Source: a virus
Direction: 5' to 3' (one strand)
DNA: 22,626 bases
Virus record (IMG/VR): IMGVR_UViG_3300038657_000011
Span: 1 to 22,626 of that record
Below, piece by piece: positions 7,731 to 14,090 of the stretch. The notes beneath the pieces are model-generated. The model saw only the letters and a program-made list of their open reading frames with translations. It ran no database searches and had not been told where the DNA came from. Position 1 is the first letter of the stretch; every line of letters starts with the position of its first letter. Position numbers and translations under genes: made by a program.

Positions 7731-8245
7731 CAGCTTGGCTCCTTGGTCTCGGCAACATGGTCAAGGCCAGCCACCATGGCGAGGTAAACGATCATGTCCT
7801 CGATGCTGTCCGCATGGCCACCGTCTTCGTACTGGTTGGCGTAGCGCGTCAGCTTGACAATAGCGAGTTCGAACAGGTGCCAACGGTTGAAGTCGTCTGC
7901 CGTCTTGAGCACCTTGCCCTCAGGGAACATCGCAGCCATGACCGCGCCAACCTTCAGGTAGTTGTCCTGGTAGACTGCGTTGCGCTCAGCGTACAGGATA
8001 GCCATCCGGTTGAGCAGCTCAGTGACGTATGGGTCCTTGCCCTGAGCCATAGTCGCAGACCGCATGGTGCGCTCAACGTAGTGAACGCCATCAGCCTTGC
8101 GTCTGATGACCCCGTCAAGATCTACGAACTCAACGTAGTCAGCCTTCCGCTCCAGCGTGCTCTCGTGTGGATGGCCAGCGATTACGTCTGCTATCTGCTC
8201 ATCAGTCAACGGAACGTGCTGTTCTGGTTCTACGCCCTTGCCCAT
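7730..8245 (-). CDS. MazG/DUF6378-like nucleotide-metabolism protein
   Basis: A 171-residue, largely helical protein. The conserved part is AERNAVYQDNYLKVGAVM, then TADDFNRWHLFELAIVKLTR and GGHADSIEDMIVYLAM. The spaced acids of DSIEDMIVY resemble the last helix of phage all-alpha proteins of the DUF6378/MazG-like kind. Those are thought to act on nucleotides, but the biochemical role of this subtype is not established. The N-terminal 60 residues are polar and less conserved in character. Its stop codon overlaps the HNH start, and its own start overlaps the stop of the VOC-like gene (TAATG). The nucleotide-metabolism reading rests on fold resemblance and on the neighbouring ThyX, HD and HAD genes. 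Confidence 0.6.
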   Translation of the reverse strand: MGKGVEPEQHVPLTDEQIADVIAGHPHESTLERKADYVEFVDLDGVIRRKADGVHYVERTMRSATMAQGKDPYVTELLNRMAILYAERNAVYQDNYLKVGAVMAAMFPEGKVLKTADDFNRWHLFELAIVKLTRYANQYEDGGHADSIEDMIVYLAMVAGLDHVAETKEPS

Positions 8246-8790
8246 TACGCTGCCTCCAGACGTTCGATGACCTTGAAGTAGACGCCCAAGAAGTGCTTGG
8301 TGTCGTAGATCGTGTAGCGGTAGCGGCGTCCGGTCTCGAGCAGGAACGCGTTGGTGTGCGTCTGGGTCTCGACCTGCTGAATGATAGGTGCTGCGACGAC
8401 CCAGTTGGCCATGGCCTCGGGAAGCTGTTGGCCCTTCTCGACGTGCGCTCCAATGTGGCAGAGCTGGCAGCTGTTGACGTGGCCGATGTCAGCGTAGTTG
8501 TGACCCTCGATATACCGGAGGATCTCGACCTCAAGGCCAAGGTCGTAGTTGAAGAGCAGCTTGGCACGGTTGGTGGCCTGCTTGCGAGGCTCTCCGGCGC
8601 GACGGGATCCGCGCACGAACCCAGTGGCAACGACTTCATCCTCGACCCAGTTGGCGTCGGTCAGGCGAAGTTGCTTCTTGATTGCAGCTTCATCCTCGTC
8701 GGTGCGAGCGAGGAAGGCGAGTTGGTCGATCTTCAGAAGCCCCAACAGGGGGGAGTTCTTGGGATCCTTAGTGATCAGATCTTCGTACAT
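8245..8790 (-). CDS. VOC (glyoxalase)-fold-like protein, tentative
   Basis: A 181-residue protein that reads like a diverged vicinal-oxygen-chelate domain. The first strand is KIDQLAFLARTDEDEAAIKK, matching the usual (I)DH(V/I)A(F/L)-x-V-D module but with Gln23 where the metal-binding His is expected. Later come LGLEVEILRYIEG and CHIGAHVE (His112), then an end strand RRYRYTIYDTKHFLGVYFKV. VOC proteins include glyoxalases, extradiol dioxygenases and antibiotic-resistance proteins; no substrate can be assigned here. With one His replaced, metal binding may be altered. Its ATG is preceded by CGGAGCATAATC, and it follows the SDR stop by 2 bp. Coupling to the SDR suggests a shared small-molecule or nucleotide pathway, which is inference. 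Confidence 0.55.
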   Translation of the reverse strand: MYEDLITKDPKNSPLLGLLKIDQLAFLARTDEDEAAIKKQLRLTDANWVEDEVVATGFVRGSRRAGEPRKQATNRAKLLFNYDLGLEVEILRYIEGHNYADIGHVNSCQLCHIGAHVEKGQQLPEAMANWVVAAPIIQQVETQTHTNAFLLETGRRYRYTIYDTKHFLGVYFKVIERLEAA

Positions 8791-8792
8791 GA

Positions 8793-9596
8793 TTATGCTC
8801 CGTATGGGATTACAGTGTTGGCGAGAAACTTGTGGTCATCTGGTGTGCGCACAAGGTTGGCGATGAAGCCTGCGAGAGCTTCAGGGGTCGTCTCCTCGCC
8901 AGCAGCGAGGGAAGCCAGTTGGTAGGCTTCAGCTTGTTCAGGGGTCCACCCCCGCAGCTCTGGAACGCGACCCTCAATGTAGGTCGACATGCCTGTGCCT
9001 TTGAGCTTGTTAGGGCTGATGCCGAAGACCGTAAGGTTGTGGGTCTTCTTCAGCTCGCGCCCTAGGGCCAGCGTAGCGATATGCTGGGCACCCTTGGTGG
9101 CGTTGTAAATGACCGAGTTGGTCATAGGCATATGGCTGGCGTTGCTGATGATCTCGATCAGGGTGCCAGTGTCGCGGAACCAGTTGTTGTATTGGCCAGC
9201 TACCGAAGTCAGCGGAGGCTTAGACCCGATCAGCTCTTGCACCAGCTGCAGGTGAGACAGGACGTTGATCCTCATCAAGCGGTTGAACTGCTCCTCAAGA
9301 TCTGCCTGAGGGAACCACTCGATGTAGTTGACGCCGACGCAGTTGATCAGGACAGGGTAGTACTCAGGAGAGAGGGTGCCTGACGAGATGAGATTGGATG
9401 TCCGCTCACGGATCAGCTCCGCAGCTTGGTACACGTCTTCAGAGTACCGGAAGTCGTGAGCTTGGATGTTGTCTAGAGGCGGGAAGGGCCCAGAGATGCC
9501 GATGGTCTCTGTGAGCCCTAGGCCATGGCAACGAGCCATCAGAGCAGCGCCTAGGCCTCCATCTGCTCCAACGATCACAATGAGTTGTTTCTTCAT
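8793..9596 (-). CDS. Short-chain dehydrogenase/reductase (SDR)
   Basis: A 267-residue classical-type SDR. The NAD(P)-binding motif is VGADGGLG (Gly10, Gly14, Gly16), the strand-4 motif is NCVG at 85-88 (usually NNAG), and the catalytic set is complete: Asn111, Ser151, Tyr164 and Lys168 (YNATK). It should be a functional oxidoreductase using NAD(H) or NADP(H); the substrate is unknown. The start at ATG 9594-9596 follows CTAGGAGACTGAACT. SDR genes are uncommon in phage replication operons. Here it sits between a HAD phosphatase and a VOC-like protein, which hints at a metabolic step on a nucleotide, cofactor or sugar rather than a structural role. It could also be a carried auxiliary metabolic gene. 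Confidence 0.88.
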   Translation of the reverse strand: MKKQLIVIVGADGGLGAALMARCHGLGLTETIGISGPFPPLDNIQAHDFRYSEDVYQAAELIRERTSNLISSGTLSPEYYPVLINCVGVNYIEWFPQADLEEQFNRLMRINVLSHLQLVQELIGSKPPLTSVAGQYNNWFRDTGTLIEIISNASHMPMTNSVIYNATKGAQHIATLALGRELKKTHNLTVFGISPNKLKGTGMSTYIEGRVPELRGWTPEQAEAYQLASLAAGEETTPEALAGFIANLVRTPDDHKFLANTVIPYGA

Positions 9597-9607
9597 AGTT
9601 CAGTCTC

Positions 9608-10072
9608 CTAGAATGCGCCTTGCGCGGTTTGAAAGCAGGTGAAGCCGTTGTCTCGCCACATGGCGACTACGGCCTCTCGGTCTTCGAGGATAAGGACCTC
9701 TTCCTTCTTGTGGTGGCCCAGCTCAGCCATCCAATGGGTCAGGAGCTCAAGCTTGAGATCCACGTCCCGACGGTAGTCGTCCTTGGGCCGCATGATCAGC
9801 TCGCTGAACTCGTCGCCTTCGAACATCGCAGCGACATTGTTGAGCCAAGTCAAGGTCTCTGAGCGGTACTGCTCTGGACGCCCAGTCAGCAGGATGGTCT
9901 CGAGGTCATCGCCTCGGATCTCCTGCAGGGCGCGAACCACCTCAAGAACCCACAGCTGGGGCTCATCAAGGTGCATCAGGGAGTGGAACGTATCCCAGTC
10001 GCCACCCAGAGCATGGTGCTGTCTGTGGACGCAGTTGGTCAGTGTCCCGTCAATGTCAAGCACGAGTAGCAT
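9608..10072 (-). CDS. HAD-family phosphatase, PNK 3'-phosphatase-like
   Basis: A 154-residue HAD hydrolase. Motif I is LVLDIDGTLT with nucleophile Asp6 and acid/base Asp8; motif II is LLTGRPEQY; the Lys and acidic motifs lie in RPKDDYRRDVDLKLELL and LILEDREAVVAMW. The RPKDDYRRD-x(3)-K element is close to the phosphatase half of T4-type polynucleotide kinase/phosphatase, so removal of 3'-phosphates from nucleic acid or a nucleotide phosphatase role is likely. No kinase P-loop domain is present. The start is ATG 10070-10072, which overlaps the stop of the 67-residue gene (TGATG) and follows GAAGGAG; a longer in-frame ORF to 10246 is unlikely because it would overlap that gene entirely. Confidence 0.82.
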   Translation of the reverse strand: MLLVLDIDGTLTNCVHRQHHALGGDWDTFHSLMHLDEPQLWVLEVVRALQEIRGDDLETILLTGRPEQYRSETLTWLNNVAAMFEGDEFSELIMRPKDDYRRDVDLKLELLTHWMAELGHHKKEEVLILEDREAVVAMWRDNGFTCFQTAQGAF

Positions 10073-10275
10073 CAGATCATCTCCTTCTCGAGGAACAGGT
10101 CCTCTGGTCCAGTGAGGGTTACGACACAGCCTCGGGCGCGTGGGCCGGAGACTTCGACTTGAGACAGAGGGAACCATACTGGATGCATGTCCTTCTCGTG
10201 GCGCTTGATCTTGATTGCACTGTCTGTCTCGTGGACCCAGATGCACTCAACGTCTGTGATGTTGGAACGGGTCAT
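10072..10275 (-). CDS. Small hypothetical phage protein, 67 aa
   Basis: A 67-residue protein beginning MTRSNITDVECIWVHETDSA and containing HPVWFPLSQVEVSG. The VW-x-P-x-SQ-(V/I)-E pattern is common in small, uncharacterised phage proteins of nucleotide-metabolism operons, but no function is known to me. The ATG at 10273-10275 has a G-rich ribosome-binding site (AGGGGGGCAAG) at good spacing. An alternative GTG two codons upstream (10279-10281) would overlap the ThyX stop and add two residues. Its end overlaps the HAD gene start by one base. Confidence 0.7.
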   Translation of the reverse strand: MTRSNITDVECIWVHETDSAIKIKRHEKDMHPVWFPLSQVEVSGPRARGCVVTLTGPEDLFLEKEMI

Positions 10276-10277
10276 GG

Positions 10278-11087
10278 TCACTTGCCCCCCTGCACGATGT
10301 CGTTGAGCTTGGCAAGAGAGATCCTGAGGGGGTGAGCTTCCTTCTCGCTCAGGCCTAGGGCCTCTATCTCGCGCAGAACGTCGCCGTGAGCCTCAGCTGC
10401 CAGCTCGTCCTTGGGCCGGAGGAAGAGCGCGACCCAAGGCCACATCTCAACGAGGGCCTCACGCATCTCTCTGGCGATGACGTTGAACTCACCCTGTGCG
10501 CGGTAGCTGGAACGAGCCTGAATGAGGTCGACCAGCATGCGGAGGTTGTACTTGGCGATCAGGTTGCAGTGCAGGTTGACCGGAAGGACGCCGCGTGCGT
10601 CTTCGAGCTTAATTCCAAGGCCAACCAGTTCTTTGTAGTTCTGAAGGCCATCCTGCATCTTTCGGTCAAACAAAACTTCATCTGCGAGAGTGCCTGCTGT
10701 TGTTTGGCCCTCGGAGTAGTGCGGGTTGTGCCAAGTCGCATTGGACATGTCGGTCACGCGCTGACTCTGCATTGCGTAGGAGCCGAACAGGTCACCGTCG
10801 ATCGGGGTGAAGCGTGTACGCGTGATCTGCTGGGCACAGGCACGGCTGACGTCGCGGATGCTGAAGGTGATGTCGAGGAACTCCCAGCTGGACCGGATAG
10901 TCTTAGCCATGTACTCCAGCTCAGCCATCATCCACTCAGGCTCGCGGCGGCAACGCTCCACGATACCCTCAAGGCTGGCACCGTCCATCACAAGGCGCGT
11001 GGCCTTGGTGAAGATGAGGAGGCCTGCCGCCTCAGCGGGGTCCTTGGCCGTTGTTGCCACGATTTCTATGTGATTACGTTTGGTCAT
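10278..11087 (-). CDS. thyX: Flavin-dependent thymidylate synthase (ThyX-like)
   Basis: A 269-residue ThyX-type protein, which would make dTMP from dUMP with FAD, NADPH and methylene-tetrahydrofolate. Family features: the helix VSRACAQQITRTR, the SQR following it (108-110), the C-terminal LIQARSSYRAQGE with Arg-Ala-Gln-x-Glu at about 196-200, and the following helix EMREALVEM. The signature RHR-x7-S-x-R is altered: His is Thr (RTR, 90-92), and fifteen residues separate RTR from S-x-R instead of about seven. It starts at ATG 11085-11087 behind AAGGAGACGACCA and overlaps the preceding stop (ATGA). It supplies thymidylate for phage replication, matching the HD, HAD and MazG-like neighbours. The variant signature makes catalytic details uncertain. 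Confidence 0.85.
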   Translation of the reverse strand: MTKRNHIEIVATTAKDPAEAAGLLIFTKATRLVMDGASLEGIVERCRREPEWMMAELEYMAKTIRSSWEFLDITFSIRDVSRACAQQITRTRFTPIDGDLFGSYAMQSQRVTDMSNATWHNPHYSEGQTTAGTLADEVLFDRKMQDGLQNYKELVGLGIKLEDARGVLPVNLHCNLIAKYNLRMLVDLIQARSSYRAQGEFNVIAREMREALVEMWPWVALFLRPKDELAAEAHGDVLREIEALGLSEKEAHPLRISLAKLNDIVQGGK

Positions 11088-11476
11088 TGGTCGTCTCCTT
11101 GGGTTGCGTTGAGTTTGAATGCTGCATTGAGTGCAGCATGGTTCGGAATGTCCTTGTAACTGACAAAATCCATGCGGTATCCGTCAGGATAGTGGGCGCG
11201 AAATGATTCGTGCCTGTCAAGGCGAGTGCCTTCAAGGATTCCAAGATCGTGCAGCATGTATCCCTCAGCGGAACAAATGTGGCCGCCCAAAACCGTGCCG
11301 TCCCGTGCAATAATGCATGCCGAAAACCATCCGGCGCTGCCGCCGTTGTTGAAGCCATAAATTACAGGCAATTCATCGAGGGGTTTGTCGTGGGGGTTAA
11401 ACACAGCATACCCTTTATTATCATGGGCGCGGTTATGCTGGGCTAAATACAGTGCTGCTGCTGATGCTGTTGTCAT
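11084..11476 (-). CDS. Hypothetical phage protein, 130 aa
   Basis: A 130-residue soluble protein with a Gly-rich middle (YGFNNGGSAGWFSACIIARD) followed by a beta-rich GTVLGGHICSAEGYMLHDLG and a tyrosine-rich section near YPDGYRMDFVSYKD. No catalytic motif or known fold is evident. ATG 11474-11476 follows ATAGGAGACACACC. The stop overlaps the ThyX start (ATGA), and the ThyX ribosome-binding site lies inside its last codons, so the two are likely translated together. Its codons look somewhat less GC-rich than those of ThyX, judged by eye only. Confidence 0.7.
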   Translation of the reverse strand: MTTASAAALYLAQHNRAHDNKGYAVFNPHDKPLDELPVIYGFNNGGSAGWFSACIIARDGTVLGGHICSAEGYMLHDLGILEGTRLDRHESFRAHYPDGYRMDFVSYKDIPNHAALNAAFKLNATQGDDQ

Positions 11477-11486
11477 GGTGTGTCTC

Positions 11487-11750
11487 CTATAATGGTACGC
11501 TCAGGTAAACTGGTTTGATTTTGACGTGCCTCTTGTCGAGGGTCTCTGGTTTGGTTCGTCTGATGGCTACGATCGCAGACTTGGCTGCATGCTCTGAATG
11601 ATACATCCTCGGGATTGCCTTTCTGGACATGTCCCCGAATGCTAATGCTGGCCTACCTTTCTCCTTCCGCATCTCTAGCAAGTATTGGTTGGCCACCAGA
11701 TCGTGGACAGCCCAGAGAGCAACAGTTCTCTCTCTGGACTTATCCCTCAT
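11487..11750 (-). CDS. Hypothetical phage protein, 87 aa
   Basis: An 87-residue basic protein with a helical N-terminal half (ERTVALWAVHDLVANQYLL), a central GDMSRKAIPRMYHSEHAAKS segment and a strand-like C-terminus. The high content of Arg and Lys would fit nucleic-acid binding, but there is no recognisable motif. Its ATG overlaps the stop of the FAD-oxidoreductase gene (ATGA), so it is translationally coupled to it, and it ends 10 bp before the next gene. Confidence 0.65.
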   Translation of the reverse strand: MRDKSRERTVALWAVHDLVANQYLLEMRKEKGRPALAFGDMSRKAIPRMYHSEHAAKSAIVAIRRTKPETLDKRHVKIKPVYLSVPL

Positions 11751-12688
11751 TGCGCAGCCTCGTACTTGGCCCTGCCATCGATCAGCTGAGTGATGATGCG
11801 CACATCGTTAGGGATGTCGTCGAGCAGAAGCTTAGGACGCCAAGTAGCGAAGCGGCCAAGAGAGTGAATGTTGTGCTCATTGCTCAACCACATGACGAAC
11901 CGCTTGGCGCTCTCCCTCTCTGAGAAGGGCAGGTCTGCGATCTTCTGGTACTTGGCTGGCTTGACGGTGACACTGGTGATGTGGTCAACTCGGATGCCTA
12001 GGGCAGAGCAAGCCAGCCTAGCGACGTGGCCAACTTGACCTTCAATGTCATGCGCGGAGCCTAGCCCCTCGATCATGATCCGGCGTCCGGTGATAGAGGC
12101 GCGATAGAAAGGTTCGTCGCCAGGAAAGTACAACGTCACATTGAGGTCGCATGGCACGTCGTCGCTGACCCGAGCTTTGATCGTCCAGCCCTCCACGTAA
12201 GAGAACGCAGGGGGGTTGGGCCACTTGAAGAGCTTCATCATATAGGGCATAGGGATGGTCGACAGGATCGGTCGCTTGTTGCGGATCAAGTTGCTAGACC
12301 AGCCTAGGAAGTCCATACCGTAAGAGATGTCCGCAGTGCGAGACAGGCGTTCGATGAAGTCGTCCGGCGCAATGTAGCGTTGCACTGGCTCAAGATCTTG
12401 AATGGACCTGTTGGCATACCCCCCTGTCACCTTGAGACTGTAGCGTGCTGCGTCGGAGGCCTTGTTGATCGGAGCGAAGACGTCCTTGATCACCTTGACG
12501 CGGCTGAAGGGGATGTTGGTGACGCGGGACACCTCGTCCTCGCGGAAGCGTAGCAGCGCACCATGGTTGTTCGGGAGGCTTGCTTGAGCCTCGTAGATGC
12601 ATGGGCTCCGGTCCGCAAGCATGCGTGCTGCTATTAGACCGGAGAGGCCTGCACCCCAGATGATGGGTTGGTTGTCTGAGTCAATCAT
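11747..12688 (-). CDS. FAD/NAD(P)-binding oxidoreductase-like protein
   Basis: A 313-residue protein starting MIDSDNQPIIWGAGLSGLIA. The dinucleotide-binding motif GAGLSG lies on the first strand-turn-helix, followed by CIYEAQASL where the Glu would hold the ribose of FAD. The C-terminal GRFATWRPKLLLDDIPNDV resembles the closing FAD-contact segment of flavin amine-oxidase and UDP-galactopyranose-mutase-like proteins. The substrate is unknown; related FAD proteins do occur in phages. The start at ATG 12686-12688 overlaps the stop of the HD gene (ATGA); a longer frame to 12739 is disfavoured because it runs into that gene. Placement between HD hydrolase and ThyX suggests nucleotide or base chemistry, but that is inference. 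Confidence 0.72.
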   Translation of the reverse strand: MIDSDNQPIIWGAGLSGLIAARMLADRSPCIYEAQASLPNNHGALLRFREDEVSRVTNIPFSRVKVIKDVFAPINKASDAARYSLKVTGGYANRSIQDLEPVQRYIAPDDFIERLSRTADISYGMDFLGWSSNLIRNKRPILSTIPMPYMMKLFKWPNPPAFSYVEGWTIKARVSDDVPCDLNVTLYFPGDEPFYRASITGRRIMIEGLGSAHDIEGQVGHVARLACSALGIRVDHITSVTVKPAKYQKIADLPFSERESAKRFVMWLSNEHNIHSLGRFATWRPKLLLDDIPNDVRIITQLIDGRAKYEAAQ

Positions 12689-13248
12689 CTCGCCACCAGA
12701 AAGTTGTATGTTTGAATGAAGGCCTGCTTGGCACGCCAAGGCAGCATCGGTTGAGACAGGTCTATGCTAAGTCCTACACCATCTGCGAACTGCCAAGGCA
12801 GGTCGTCGTCGTTGTTGGCGAACAACTGCTGGCGCTCATCGACTGTGATGCGGTGGTCAACCTCTTTGATCTGCGGATGCATCTCCTTGTCAATGCCGAA
12901 CTGCATGGCTATGACCTCGTGAGTGCGGTCCTCAATCAGCTGATAGGGCGCTCCAAGGATCCGTTTGAGTGGACGCGGTACATCCCCTACGAACGCTTCT
13001 GCGGCGTCATGAAGCAGTGCAGCCAACTGCAGCTCTGGCCGGACGAACGAACTGACCAGCACAGAGTGTTCTGCGACCGAGTAGAACTTGTCTGTCTGAC
13101 CGCCCCAACGGCATATGTTGGAGAGGCCATGGGCGATGTCTTCGATGAGGAAGTCTCCGACGCGTGGGTCGAGGGGCCAGTAGCGTTGGCCGGAGTTGAG
13201 GAGAAGCCAATCGCCATTGCGAGGTTTGTGATCTGGACGTGGTGGCAT
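12685..13248 (-). CDS. HD-domain hydrolase, YfbR-like 5'-nucleotidase type
   Basis: A 187-residue HD-superfamily metal hydrolase. The metal ligands are visible: His61 in FYSVAEHSVLVS, His80-Asp81 in ALLHDAAEAFVGDVPRPLK, and Asp131 in KEVDHRITVDE. The N-terminus (YWPLDPRVGDFLIEDIAHGL) is typical of phage YfbR-like proteins. YfbR removes the phosphate from deoxynucleoside 5'-monophosphates, so a role in tuning the deoxynucleotide pool is likely, in keeping with ThyX, HAD and MazG-like genes in the same operon. Length agrees with the family (about 190 aa). The start overlaps the preceding stop by one base (TAATG), and the end overlaps the FAD gene. Confidence 0.9.
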   Translation of the reverse strand: MPPRPDHKPRNGDWLLLNSGQRYWPLDPRVGDFLIEDIAHGLSNICRWGGQTDKFYSVAEHSVLVSSFVRPELQLAALLHDAAEAFVGDVPRPLKRILGAPYQLIEDRTHEVIAMQFGIDKEMHPQIKEVDHRITVDERQQLFANNDDDLPWQFADGVGLSIDLSQPMLPWRAKQAFIQTYNFLVAR

Positions 13249-13925
13249 TACTTCTTCCCCTTCGGTTGCTTGACTGCTGCGAACTTACCGTGCCAGATGC
13301 CAGCCTCGGTAATGTCGTTGCCCTTGCCCTTGCCGATCAGCTCCTTGAGCCACGACTTCAGACGCGCAGGATGCACCCCAAGCTTCTCTGTCGCTGGCAG
13401 CTGCTGCAGCTCAAGGGTCTCACGCAGGCGCTGCACGAGGTCCATCTGCTCGTTGGTGAGACGGTGGTCCTCTTCATCTTCGTCGAAGATCGTGGTCTGT
13501 TGCTCGAGACCGAGGATGGCGCGGATCGCATGCGCACGCTTGTCGTTGGGGGAGAAGTTGACGATGAACTCCTCTGCCATGATCTGCTCGATGCCAAGAG
13601 GCCGGAGTGCGTCCAGCATGTCGTTACGCTTCTGGAGGTCCTTCGGCAGAGATGAGTTGACTGCAACCTCCAGCTCGACAGTGATGCCAGTCTCAGGGTC
13701 ACGCCAGATCTCGGTGCCCATCTCCTTGAGCAGGTCCGGCAGAGTGGCTGACTTGATCTTAGTGATGATTGCGTTCTCCCCCTCCAGCTGCGCCTTGAGC
13801 TCCGAAGCGTTGCCCTCTGCTTCCATCAACTGCTTGAAGGTACGGATGACCTCTGCAGTGTTATCGTTGCTGGAAACTGCGTCCACTTCTGGGTCGAAGA
13901 AGTCGTCGTCGGTCTGATTGGTCAT
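13248..13925 (-). CDS. Hypothetical replication-region protein, acidic N-terminus
   Basis: A 225-residue protein and first gene of the operon. It begins MTNQTDDDFFDPEVDAVSSN, an acidic tail, followed by a likely coiled helix (NASELKAQLEGENAIITKIK), a beta-rich middle (GTEIWRDPETGITVELEVAV), and a basic helical C-terminal half ending in Lys-rich PKGKK. It may belong to the phage family annotated as DUF7173, based on the ordering of helix and strand segments; this is uncertain. The DDDFFD stretch also occurs near the N-terminus of the next gene upstream. ATG 13923-13925 follows CTAGGAGACGACCAAG, which abuts copy B of the 77-bp element. Confidence 0.65.
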   Translation of the reverse strand: MTNQTDDDFFDPEVDAVSSNDNTAEVIRTFKQLMEAEGNASELKAQLEGENAIITKIKSATLPDLLKEMGTEIWRDPETGITVELEVAVNSSLPKDLQKRNDMLDALRPLGIEQIMAEEFIVNFSPNDKRAHAIRAILGLEQQTTIFDEDEEDHRLTNEQMDLVQRLRETLELQQLPATEKLGVHPARLKSWLKELIGKGKGNDITEAGIWHGKFAAVKQPKGKK

Positions 13926-13941
13926 CTTGGTCGTCTCCTAG

Positions 13942-14018
13942 TTAGCGCCACAGGTTTGATGTTTAAGTGGCAAGGTTGATTCGGTGGTGAAAGCTACTCT
14001 AAAGTTCGTGTTGTGGTT
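13942..14018 (+). repeat. 77-bp conserved element, copy B (inverted partner at 1720)
   Basis: Plus-strand 13942-14018 matches copy A on the minus strand at 63 of 77 positions without gaps. Relative to leftward transcription copy A is forward and copy B reversed. GCCAC at its 5' end can pair with GTGGC 15 bases on, and the perfectly conserved block carries the GAAA-capped stem. CCACA near the 5' end could also pair with TGTGG near the 3' end, closing the element. It ends six bases from the AGGAG of the downstream gene, so in the leftward transcript its complement forms most of that gene's 5' leader. Confidence 0.8.
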
Positions 14019-14090
14019 AGTTAGGTGGAGGATTTTCACCTCACTGTAGGTCGCTCAACCGACCCTCTGCGGCTTTCCCCGAAGGGATTT
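14019..14090. other. Non-coding gap with short hairpins
   Basis: Between copy B and the stop of the 289-residue gene lie small inverted repeats: GGTCG 14049-14053 with CGACC 14060-14064 (6-nt loop), and on the leftward transcript TCCC-UUCG-GGGA around 14078-14089, a short stem with a UUCG tetraloop. No U-tract follows either, so termination is possible but not shown. I see no gene here. Confidence 0.4.

Noticed and set aside
12712-13917. 401-codon ORF on the plus strand
   Set aside because: It lies opposite the HD hydrolase and the 225-residue gene, which are supported by motifs and coupled starts; its translation is Ser/Arg/Leu-rich shadow sequence.
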